Assembly: GCF_028287845.1 (NCBI RefSeq)
Contig: NZ_JAQBOW010000151.1
Span: 1-50,562 of the forward strand
DNA from: Mucilaginibacter sp.
GTDB taxonomy: Bacteria; Bacteroidota; Bacteroidia; Sphingobacteriales; Sphingobacteriaceae
Direction of reading: 5' to 3'
Length of the DNA: 50,562 nt
Both the position numbers and the translations under genes were made by a program. How positions within the stretch are numbered: position 1 is the first letter of the stretch; each line of letters opens with the position of its first letter. A model generated the notes under the pieces. The model had not been told where the DNA came from. It saw only the letters and a list, made by a program, of their open reading frames with translations, and searched no databases. Below are positions 8,031-15,339 of the stretch, one piece after another.

Positions 8031-8282
8031 TCAGACGAAAAGCTTCGGGCGAAAATAGGGAAAACAAGTTGGGCCGTGCAGCGGCAAGGGCATTGGTAAT
8101 TTTGCCTGAAGCGATAGCCCGGCGCGACAACAGGCGGCAAAAGGACCGGGCCCTTGGTTTTACCTGTTTTGCAGCGCAAAGGCCCAGTGCGGCAAGAAGC
8201 CTCTCGTCTGACTTGATCTTTTGGTTACTTTTGTATCAAGACAAAAGTAACAGCCTTAGCGGCAATTGAGCGTCACCAAGCG
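8031..8282. repeat. MITE-like repeat element, copy 2
   Basis: A direct repeat of 7332-7582, with the same inverted ends (TCAGACGA.. at 8031 and ..TCGTCTGA at about 8212), the same internal fold-back segments, hairpin and tail. The 7211-8654 stretch contains no gene that can be supported: only these two copies, the fragment at 7681-7790, the hairpins and the dispersed repeat at 8476-8556. Confidence 0.75.
8224..8251. other. Hairpin with ATCAAG loop (copy-2 version)
   Basis: GTTACTTTTGT pairs perfectly with ACAAAAGTAAC around ATCAAG. Compared with copy 1, changes on one arm are matched by changes on the other, so the fold is preserved. Confidence 0.7.
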
Positions 8283-8475
8283 ATAAGCCAACTTGCTAAG
8301 TAAACGCAGAGATTGTCACGCAACCCTACCACCACCGCGCAGGGTTCTCTCTGAGAGACAACGGCGAAGACGATACTCCACCGCTCATTTTTGTTGGTGA
8401 TAACACACAACAAAGGCGGGCGCGCAAAATTAAATCAAGGTCATCCTTAAATCCTATGAATCATGGTTCAGACAT

Positions 8476-8556
8476 GCGTTAGCGATAGCAGCGGATACCG
8501 GCCTGTGGCTAATGCCTGTGTAGTATAAGCGGATAGCGCGGGCCGCAGGCAACGCC
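8476..8556 (-). repeat. Dispersed intergenic repeat, copy 2
   Basis: Aligns in reverse complement with 3259-3342. It is preceded by the 16-mer AATCATGGTTCAGACA (8459-8474), which also occurs at 33599-33614 in front of the MscS gene. It therefore seems assembled from two repeat families. Confidence 0.65.
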
Positions 8557-8654
8557 CACGTGAAATAAAACCTAGATTTAGCCCATGCTTCATCTTTCTA
8601 TCATAATACCTGTCATCAGTTTAGCTATTTAATTAAAAACAGCATATTTGACGC

Positions 8655-9449
8655 ATGACAGTAAGCATATTAGGCTGCGGATGGTACGGACTGGAACTGG
8701 CTAAAACGCTGGTAAAAAAGGGGATTACCGTGAAAGGCTCGACCACTTCTGCTGATAAATTAAATACATTAACCGATGCTAAGATCGAACCTTACCTTAT
8801 TGATCTTCCTATTGACAACGAAACCATCGACCCCGCTTTTTTTAATTGCGATGTACTTTGGATCAGCATACCGCCAAAAGTAAGAACAGGCAATGGTGAA
8901 GAATACCTGATTAAAATCAGGCGCTTAATAACACCTATAATAGCGCATCAAATTAAACAAGTGGTACTCATTAGCTCGACAAGCGTTTATGGCGACACCA
9001 ATAGTGAAGTTAATGAGCTGAACGAACCCGGGCCCGATAATGAATCGGGCAAAATCATGCTGCGGGCCGAAAATATTTTAAAAGAACAACCTGCTTTTAC
9101 CACAACCATCATTCGTTTTGCAGGTTTAATTGGCCCGGGCCGTGATCCGGGCAGATTCTTTGCTGGGAAAACTAATATTCCTAACGGGAATGCGCCGGTT
9201 AACCTGATACATTTAACAGACTGCATTGGCATTAGCGAAGCTATATTAACTCAACAAGCTTTTGGATATACTTATAATGCCTGCTCGCCAAACCACCCTA
9301 CCCGATCCAATTTTTATACAAATGCAGCACAGCAATCAGGACTGGAAGCACCGCATTTTATAAACGAAAAAAAAAGCTGGAAAGTAGTCTCCGGTCTGAA
9401 TGTTGCTGCGATATTAAAGTACGATTACCAGGTTGCCATAACCCGATGA
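8655..9449 (+). CDS. Extended SDR / NAD(P)-dependent epimerase-like protein (YeeZ type)
   Basis: A 264-residue single-domain Rossmann protein. The N-terminal nucleotide-binding motif is SILGCGWYGLELA (GxGxxG). SSTSVYGD carries the SDR serine and tyrosine-region signature, and IIRFAGLIGPGRDPGRF matches the extended-SDR substrate part of YeeZ-type proteins. It is slightly shorter than classical epimerases, as usual for this subgroup. It stands alone, preceded by the repeat region and followed by a convergent gene. A TTTG four bases before the ATG suggests a promoter placed so that little or no leader is made. Substrate unknown. Confidence 0.85.
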   Translation: MTVSILGCGWYGLELAKTLVKKGITVKGSTTSADKLNTLTDAKIEPYLIDLPIDNETIDPAFFNCDVLWISIPPKVRTGNGEEYLIKIRRLITPIIAHQIKQVVLISSTSVYGDTNSEVNELNEPGPDNESGKIMLRAENILKEQPAFTTTIIRFAGLIGPGRDPGRFFAGKTNIPNGNAPVNLIHLTDCIGISEAILTQQAFGYTYNACSPNHPTRSNFYTNAAQQSGLEAPHFINEKKSWKVVSGLNVAAILKYDYQVAITR

Positions 9450-9523
9450 TTGGAGAACTACCTGACTAAAAAAAGTATAAACTCAACACAGGATTAACAA
9501 CAAAAAGAGTAAGGACGATATAC

Positions 9524-9737
9524 TGTTTCACAAAAAAAAGTGTTTCACATCAGGTGTTTCACCCTAAATTTGTAAAAATCGCAAAACAACATAAAGTACT
9601 AATTATAAGGAATTTATATGCATTTACCTAAAGCATTAGTACTGTTTCATGGTGTTTCACTCATTTTGTCAACATACTATATATCAATATATTAACATAA
9701 AAGGGTGTTTCATGTGTTTCATATTTTTGTGAAACAC
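9524..9737. repeat. Cluster of eight TGTTTCA motifs between convergent genes
   Basis: TGTTTCA occurs at 9524, 9541, 9555, 9643, 9653, 9706 and 9715, and as its complement TGAAACA at 9730, all within about 215 bp. Most copies are extended to GTGTTTCAC or GTGTTTCAT. The gap 9450-9737 has no gene. The cluster lies where two genes converge, an unusual place for operators. Confidence 0.75.
9714..9737 (-). terminator. Possible hairpin terminator after the SMP-30 gene
   Basis: GTGTTTCA (9714-9721) and TGAAACAC (9730-9737) form an 8-bp stem directly next to the stop codon of the minus-strand SMP-30 gene. There is no strong T tract on the minus-strand exit side, so it may only be part of the motif cluster. 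Confidence 0.35.
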
Positions 9738-10673
9738 CTACTCTACCCCTCTTACCTTCATCTGAAAGGTATAAATAGCTGTCGACGCGGTTAGGAACAA
9801 AACATCTTTTTTCTTCCCACCGAAGCAAATATTGGCGGTCCATGGCTCCTCAATAGGAATACGTGCAATCCGTTTTCCGTCGGGGTTGTAAATAGTTACC
9901 CCCTTGCCGGTCAGGTAAACATTTCCTTTTTCGTCCAGCGTCATCCCGTCTGATCCCTGTGATACAAACAGTATTTTATCACTCAATGAACCATCCTTAT
10001 TAATGGTGTATTTATAGGTTTTACCTGCTCCGGCATCAGCAACATAAAGGTATTTGCCATCGGGCGTACCCACAATACCATTGGGCCTTTTAAAATCGCT
10101 GATAACGATTACAGGTGTTGAGCTATTTTTGGGCAGATAGTAAACTTTTTCTCCATCAAGATCGCTTTTTTTCCGCGACCACCACGGCCGCTGGTAATAC
10201 GGATCGGTTATATACAGCCCACCATTAGGAGCCACCCAAACATCATTGGGTCCGTTAAATAAATGCCCCTGGTAATCTTTTAATAAAACAGTAATTTTCT
10301 TTTTAGGGCTGATTGACCATAGCTGTTCATTTTCATCGGCACAGGTAATTAAATTACCCTTTTTATCAATATACATCCCGTTTGATCGGCCCGCGCTATC
10401 CAGAAACAGTGATAGCTTACCATCGGTATCGTACTCCCATATCTTGTTATTATTCTGGTCGGTAAAAAACACATTGCCCTTTTTATCAACCGACGCGCCC
10501 TCGGTGAAGGAGAACTGCCTTGATATTAACTGCGGCTTGGTACCGGCGGCAAACAAGGCATCGGTTGAGTCTGCTTTTGGCAATATAACCTGTGCTTTCT
10601 TGTGCGCGCGCATTGATGTAAAAACACAAAAGCTTACAGTAAGCACAATGGCAACTTTAAATATTGTTTTCAT
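9738..10673 (-). CDS. SMP-30/gluconolactonase-like beta-propeller, secreted
   Basis: Start chosen at the ATG at 10671-10673 (MKTIFKVAIVLTVSFCVFTS, a clean signal peptide), giving 311 residues. A 17-codon upstream extension would spoil the signal. The mature part has the repeated propeller pattern of the SMP-30/LRE family: FTEGASVDKKGNVFFTDQNNN, SNGMYIDKKGNL, GPNDVWVAPNGGLYITDPYY, RPNGIVGTPDGKYLYVADA, SDGMTLDEKGNVYLTG. Acidic and Asn positions for a metal site are present. It probably hydrolyses a sugar lactone or similar ester in the periplasm or outside; the substrate is not known. Convergent with the SDR gene and divergent from the DUF763 gene. Confidence 0.9.
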   Translation of the reverse strand: MKTIFKVAIVLTVSFCVFTSMRAHKKAQVILPKADSTDALFAAGTKPQLISRQFSFTEGASVDKKGNVFFTDQNNNKIWEYDTDGKLSLFLDSAGRSNGMYIDKKGNLITCADENEQLWSISPKKKITVLLKDYQGHLFNGPNDVWVAPNGGLYITDPYYQRPWWSRKKSDLDGEKVYYLPKNSSTPVIVISDFKRPNGIVGTPDGKYLYVADAGAGKTYKYTINKDGSLSDKILFVSQGSDGMTLDEKGNVYLTGKGVTIYNPDGKRIARIPIEEPWTANICFGGKKKDVLFLTASTAIYTFQMKVRGVE

Positions 10674-10704
10674 ACGAAGAATAAATTGGTACTCAATATT
10701 CGCT

Positions 10705-10730
10705 AATAAATTGTTATGATGCAATTTATT
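10705..10730. promoter_or_regulatory. Inverted repeat between divergent SMP-30 and DUF763 genes
   Basis: AATAAATTG (10705-10713) and CAATTTATT (10722-10730) are perfect 9-bp inverted arms with an 8-bp spacer. They lie in the shared upstream region and span the -33 position of the DUF763 promoter. A regulator-binding site is possible. Confidence 0.45.
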
Positions 10731-10734
10731 AAGC

Positions 10735-10742
10735 TAAATTTG
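10735..10742 (+). promoter_or_regulatory. -7 box of the DUF763 gene, likely leaderless
   Basis: TAAATTTG matches TAnnTTTG exactly. A TTG at 10711-10713 lies 21 bp upstream. The box ends 5 bp before the ATG at 10748, so transcription should begin at or next to the start codon. Confidence 0.6.
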
Positions 10743-10747
10743 TTAGC

Positions 10748-11950
10748 ATGAAGCGTTCGGGAAGTGCTGATCTGCCTTTGCATTATGGTTACGTACCGCA
10801 ATGGCTGGCAGAAAGGATGGCCAAATTAGGGTTGGCCGTGGTAGAAACCATAGTTTTAGATTATGGCAAAGACGAAGTATTGCGCCGTTTAAGCGATCCT
10901 TTCTGGTTCCAGAGCCTTGGCGCAGTTATGGGTATGGATTGGCACTCATCGGGTATTACCACTTCTGTTATGGGAGCGTTGAAATGTGCTATCAACCCGC
11001 ACAGTAAAGAATTGGGTATTTACATATGCGGCGGCAAAGGCAAATATTCCAAACAAACCCCAGATGAATTAATAAGGATAAGCGAACGCACCGGGCTCGA
11101 TGGCAACTACCTGGTTAAATGCAGCAAGCTTAGCGCTAAGGTTGATAATACAGCTATACAGGATGGGTTTCAACTATATACCCACAACTTTATTTTAAGC
11201 GATACGGGTAAATGGAGCGTAGTACAACAAGGCATGAGCGACGCGTCAAGTACCGCCCGCCGGTACCATTGGCATTCTGATTCGCTAACCTCATTTGTTG
11301 ATGATCCGCATACCTCCATTTACGGTAAAAACAATGGTTTTATATTAAACTTGGCCGATAGCCTCGCTGCGCCCGCGCGGGCCGGAGTTATGCAAATAGC
11401 AAATGAAAACCCGGATACCATGCTTAAGGAGATAAGCAAACTGGTAATGCCATCGCATCATGATGTAAGAGAAAAGGATGTAGACCTTAAAAGATTAGGC
11501 TCTGTACTATGGCTGGCCCATGAAAAACGCCCGGAAGATTTTGAAGAATTGTTGTTACTTAAAGGACTGGGCCCACGTACTTTACAATCACTAACCTTAG
11601 TTAGCGAAGTAATACACGGCACTCCATCGAGGTTTAAAGACCCGGCACGCTTTTCCTTCGCGCATGGCGGTAAAGACGGGCATCCCTTCCCTGTACCAAC
11701 AAAGGTTTATGATGAAACTATTGGTACGCTGCAAATCGCCATACATAAAGCTAAATTAGGTAACAGCGAAAAAAGTGAGGCCATAAAAAGGCTAACCCAA
11801 ATAGCTCAAAAGGCAGAGCAGGACTTTATCCCCAACGCAAATTTTGATAAGGTGATAGAAGAGGAAAGAAACAACTCCTGGAAATATGATGGTCGCACCG
11901 TATTTGGTAAAGCCAAACCACCCGGGGAACAACAGTTAAAACTATTTTAA
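10748..11950 (+). CDS. DUF763 family protein
   Basis: A 400-residue protein matching DUF763 over its length. The opening RSGSADLPLHYGYVPQWLAERM, the FWFQSLGAVMGMDWHSSGITTSVMGALK block, and the central YTHNFILSD and RYHWHSDS motifs are characteristic. The region about 260-285 (LLLLKGLGPRTLQSLTLVSE) resembles a helix-hairpin-helix, suggesting nucleic-acid contact. No biochemical function is established for the family as far as I know. It overlaps the 3' end of the convergent DUF4142 gene by 9 bp. Confidence 0.9.
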   Translation: MKRSGSADLPLHYGYVPQWLAERMAKLGLAVVETIVLDYGKDEVLRRLSDPFWFQSLGAVMGMDWHSSGITTSVMGALKCAINPHSKELGIYICGGKGKYSKQTPDELIRISERTGLDGNYLVKCSKLSAKVDNTAIQDGFQLYTHNFILSDTGKWSVVQQGMSDASSTARRYHWHSDSLTSFVDDPHTSIYGKNNGFILNLADSLAAPARAGVMQIANENPDTMLKEISKLVMPSHHDVREKDVDLKRLGSVLWLAHEKRPEDFEELLLLKGLGPRTLQSLTLVSEVIHGTPSRFKDPARFSFAHGGKDGHPFPVPTKVYDETIGTLQIAIHKAKLGNSEKSEAIKRLTQIAQKAEQDFIPNANFDKVIEEERNNSWKYDGRTVFGKAKPPGEQQLKLF

Positions 11951-12481
11951 TGACTCGCAAATAGCATTAGCCGAATCTAAATGTGTTTTTAAAGCAGGCA
12001 AGGTTTTTTTAGCGAAATTTTGAATATCGGCACTTTTATTCCCGGCAGCCCTGGCGAATAGCGTTATAACGCTTTCATAATCGGTTACCATCATTTGTAT
12101 ATAGGCTTTATCAAAATCGACACCCTTTTTTGTGGATATATTGTCAATCAGTTTTTGATGTTCAGTATTGATAGTATCACCTTCGGTTATCCCTTTGTTA
12201 ATGCCAATTTTTTCCAGTTCATCTCCCGTTTGTGTATGGTCGGCTATCATCATTTTGGCAAAGCTGATGATCCGTGGATTTTTTGAATTTACTTCGGCCA
12301 CTTTAGCTGCTTTTATTTCGGCAAGCCCGGCTTCTAATCCTTGTATTATAAAGACTGATCCGCCTTCATCAACTACAGTATTATTATTGTAATTTCTGGC
12401 TCGTTTATTATCCGTACATGATGATATAGCAAATAATACCACTACCCCGAATAAGAGGCGAATTAACTTTTTCATTTGCAA
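11942..12481 (-). CDS. DUF4142 lipoprotein
   Basis: A 179-residue protein with a lipobox ending ISSC (Cys 22), so probably a lipoprotein. After an Asn-rich linker comes a four-helix ferritin-like DUF4142 domain: GLAEIKAAKVAEVNSKNPRI, SFAKMMIADHTQTGDEL (the typical F-A-x-M-M-I-x-D-H motif), then a C-terminal helix LPALKTHLDSANAI. Function is unknown, although such proteins are often linked to stress. Two start codons (MQMKK) are possible; the first is kept. The promoter region just upstream has a good -7 box overlapped by a small palindrome. Confidence 0.9.
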   Translation of the reverse strand: MQMKKLIRLLFGVVVLFAISSCTDNKRARNYNNNTVVDEGGSVFIIQGLEAGLAEIKAAKVAEVNSKNPRIISFAKMMIADHTQTGDELEKIGINKGITEGDTINTEHQKLIDNISTKKGVDFDKAYIQMMVTDYESVITLFARAAGNKSADIQNFAKKTLPALKTHLDSANAICESLK

Positions 12482-12489
12482 GCCGTAAG

Positions 12490-12516
12490 GTTATACTAAT
12501 TGGTATAACAAATATA
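12490..12516 (-). promoter_or_regulatory. Promoter with overlapping palindrome for the DUF4142 gene
   Basis: The minus strand has TATATTTG (12509-12516), an exact TAnnTTTG box. Immediately downstream, GTTATAC (12490-12496) and GTATAAC (12503-12509) form a perfect 7-bp inverted repeat covering the predicted transcription start, where a repressor could bind. Confidence 0.55.
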
Positions 12517-12553
12517 GTCTTATACGGTTTACATTATCATGACAAATACTAAA

Positions 12554-15139
12554 TTAAGCTAAATTTCTTCCGGCGTTAACAATACCGTATACAGTTCTTA
12601 TTACCAGTTTATCGTATATCTCAATTAATTCCTTATCAGTTGTATTATTGAGGCAATGTAAGGCATAATGCTGTACAATTACCAAAGGCAATACAATCTT
12701 CTCACGTACACTAATAGAGCGGCGGTCAACAGGCGAATCCTGCATCAATACTTCTGTTCCGGTTAGCTCCAATAATAAGGCTTTGGTCAATTCAAATTCA
12801 TCTTTCAACTGTTTCCAGAACGCCCCGAACTTTTCATCCTTTTCTAAATAAGCAGTTATCCTGAAATCAGATTTAGACATAGACATGATACAATTATCCA
12901 GCATGGTCTTGAAAAACCCTGATGTATTATATAGCTGTTTAACTTCATCCCAATCACCCTTTTGCTTCATTTTTTGCAATGCCGTACCTACCCCGTAAAA
13001 CCCCGGGATGCTTTGTTTTAATTGACTCCAGGCTGTTACAAAGCTTATGGCACGCAAATCTTCCAGTTTTAGCGGCGCTCCGGCGTTGCGCTTGGTTGGC
13101 CTGCTGCTTATGTTGATTTTTGATAATAATTTAAGCGGACTAAATTTCTCTAAATACTCTACAAATAATTTATGTTCCCTCAGGTCCATAAAAAGTTTAT
13201 AGCTGGCATTTGCCATATCAGTGATCAATGTTTTTTGGCGGGCACTCAGCAAGTCATTACTATCCGGATTTAATGATGAGGTTACACCGGCATTTATCAG
13301 CTGCTCTATATTAAAACGGGCAGTTTCTACTGATCCGTATTGCGAGCTAACCGTTTGGCCCTGTATAGTTAATTGTATCTGTTTATTGGCAATTTCGCTA
13401 CCCATGGAAGCATAGAAACGATGTGTTTTACCCCCACCACGGGCTGGCGGTCCGCCCCTCCCGTCAAAAAATGCTAGGTTGATGTCGTATTTTCGGGCCA
13501 TGGCAGTAAGCTCAACTTTTGCTTTATAAATAGACCAATTAGCCATTAAATAACCACCATCTTTAGTACTATCAGAGAAACCCAGCATAATACTTTGTGC
13601 ATTACCACGCCTTTTTAAATGTTCTTTGTAAAATGGATGTGTATATAGTTTCTCCATTACGTCTGCAGCAACTTTAAGGTCGTTCACTGTTTCAAACAAT
13701 GGCATAAAATCAACAGTAAGGGTTTCTGCCTTCCAGCCACTCCATAAAAACAGGTCTATAAGCTGTAATATATCTGATGCTTGCTGGCAGTTACTTATAA
13801 TAAACCTTTGGCAAGCTTTTTCACCATTAGTATGCTGAATATGTTTCATCAGCATAATGGTATTAAGCGTATCCTTGGTCAAATCATCCGCATCCTCGGG
13901 GCATAAAAAGTTAAGCGCGTTAAATGTTATGTTCTGTAGCTTTTCTTCTTCGCTTAGCTTTTCGTAATCTGCAGGTAAGCCGGTTGCAATACCCTTGTCT
14001 GTACAATAATTAAAAACGTTGCGTAATACCCTGCTATCTTGCCTTATATCCAACGTAGCAAAGAAACAGCCAAACAAACGCACTTTTCTTATCAGGTCCT
14101 CAACAATATTTACAAACAGGCTATCATGACTGGTAATTAAAGTTTCACGAACAGACTGTAGAAGTTCCAATAATTCGCCTTGCAGGTCCTTAGCGTTATG
14201 CTGATGCTTATTAAAGGCATTTTCATATAGCAAAGCCTCCAAAGTAGCTATTGTTTTTTCAATACCCCTAAAAGTTATCCTGCGTTTTAAAACCCTAAAA
14301 TCCCGGTAATAACAACGGAATATAATCTGCCGCAATAAAACAGCTACATCATAAGTGGTTTTTGTATTTACATTCGGGTTACCATCACGGTCGCCGCCCG
14401 GCCAAAAACCTAATTCTAATAGTTGGTTCTTTCTATTCTCGTCAATATCAAACTCTTCTTCAAGCTTTGTTTGTATACCTGATACAGCATGGTAAAAAGT
14501 ATTCTCAAGAAACCAAACCAAACTAACCGCTTCATCAACTGGTGTTGGTGATGTTTTATTAAAAAACGGTGTTTTACCTAGTTGCTGTAATAAAACATCA
14601 ATACTGCCAATATCATTGGTTTTTAATGCTTCTATCAGATCTGTCATTATACCCAGTACTGTACCGGGGTAAAATTGCGTTGGATGGGCGGTAAGTACCA
14701 GTCTTAACGAAAAATCTTTAAGTTTTTCGCTTATACTGTCGCGCACCTGATCGCTGGTTGCAGCAGCTTGCAGCAATCCGTTTAAAGTACCTACATCATC
14801 TGGCCTTCCAATTTTGCTGAACGATGAATCTTCAATCGCATCAAACAAAACCACCTGACGCTCAATATATTGAATAAACCGAAACAAGCGGTTAAGCTGC
14901 TCGCGATGATCAATATCCGGAACATATTTTTTGAAAAACGATTCAATTATAGCGGTTGGCGATTGCTGCTTTATTGCTCCCTTTTCACAATGCGAGCTAA
15001 AAAACGGCAATAAAATACCAATTTCTTTTACCTGGTAAAAAGGCAGCGTTTGAAATAAGCTGTTATATAACTCAAAACGAGTAACAACCTCGTTATTAAA
15101 AGCTGTTTCTCTTTGGCTGAGTTTTAACGTTGATGACAT
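12554..15139 (-). CDS. ppc: Phosphoenolpyruvate carboxylase
   Basis: An 861-residue enzyme that carboxylates phosphoenolpyruvate with bicarbonate to oxaloacetate, refilling the TCA cycle. The conserved catalytic histidine motif VLTAHPTQ is near residue 150, GFSDSTKDGGYL near 530 and FFDGRGGPPARGGG near 565. The C-terminus ends in a usual Asn-rich tail (VNAGRNLA; family tails end xxNTG or similar). Length fits the family of about 850-930. It has its own upstream region shared with the divergent FUSC gene. Confidence 0.96.
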   Translation of the reverse strand: MSSTLKLSQRETAFNNEVVTRFELYNSLFQTLPFYQVKEIGILLPFFSSHCEKGAIKQQSPTAIIESFFKKYVPDIDHREQLNRLFRFIQYIERQVVLFDAIEDSSFSKIGRPDDVGTLNGLLQAAATSDQVRDSISEKLKDFSLRLVLTAHPTQFYPGTVLGIMTDLIEALKTNDIGSIDVLLQQLGKTPFFNKTSPTPVDEAVSLVWFLENTFYHAVSGIQTKLEEEFDIDENRKNQLLELGFWPGGDRDGNPNVNTKTTYDVAVLLRQIIFRCYYRDFRVLKRRITFRGIEKTIATLEALLYENAFNKHQHNAKDLQGELLELLQSVRETLITSHDSLFVNIVEDLIRKVRLFGCFFATLDIRQDSRVLRNVFNYCTDKGIATGLPADYEKLSEEEKLQNITFNALNFLCPEDADDLTKDTLNTIMLMKHIQHTNGEKACQRFIISNCQQASDILQLIDLFLWSGWKAETLTVDFMPLFETVNDLKVAADVMEKLYTHPFYKEHLKRRGNAQSIMLGFSDSTKDGGYLMANWSIYKAKVELTAMARKYDINLAFFDGRGGPPARGGGKTHRFYASMGSEIANKQIQLTIQGQTVSSQYGSVETARFNIEQLINAGVTSSLNPDSNDLLSARQKTLITDMANASYKLFMDLREHKLFVEYLEKFSPLKLLSKINISSRPTKRNAGAPLKLEDLRAISFVTAWSQLKQSIPGFYGVGTALQKMKQKGDWDEVKQLYNTSGFFKTMLDNCIMSMSKSDFRITAYLEKDEKFGAFWKQLKDEFELTKALLLELTGTEVLMQDSPVDRRSISVREKIVLPLVIVQHYALHCLNNTTDKELIEIYDKLVIRTVYGIVNAGRNLA

Positions 15140-15339
15140 ACTAAAAAGATAAATAAATTAAAAAAAGAAGGCCTGGTTTATAATTAATTATAAATCGGTG
15201 TGAATTTAAGTTAAAATCATTAAAAATTGAATAATTATTAAAAAAAAACCTCATTGACACTAATATTGGTTATAAAATTAGCACTACGATAAAATTTTTG
15301 CAAATTCATATATAACTCTTTTTTTACGAGATTTGCAGC

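Noticed and set aside
7370..8269. Similar reading frames in the two MITE-like copies (sharing RALVILPEA and QRPSAARSLSSDL)
   Set aside because: They are shared only because the DNA is repeated. The frames differ at both ends, read through hairpins and inverted ends, and have an atypical Arg/Ala-rich composition.
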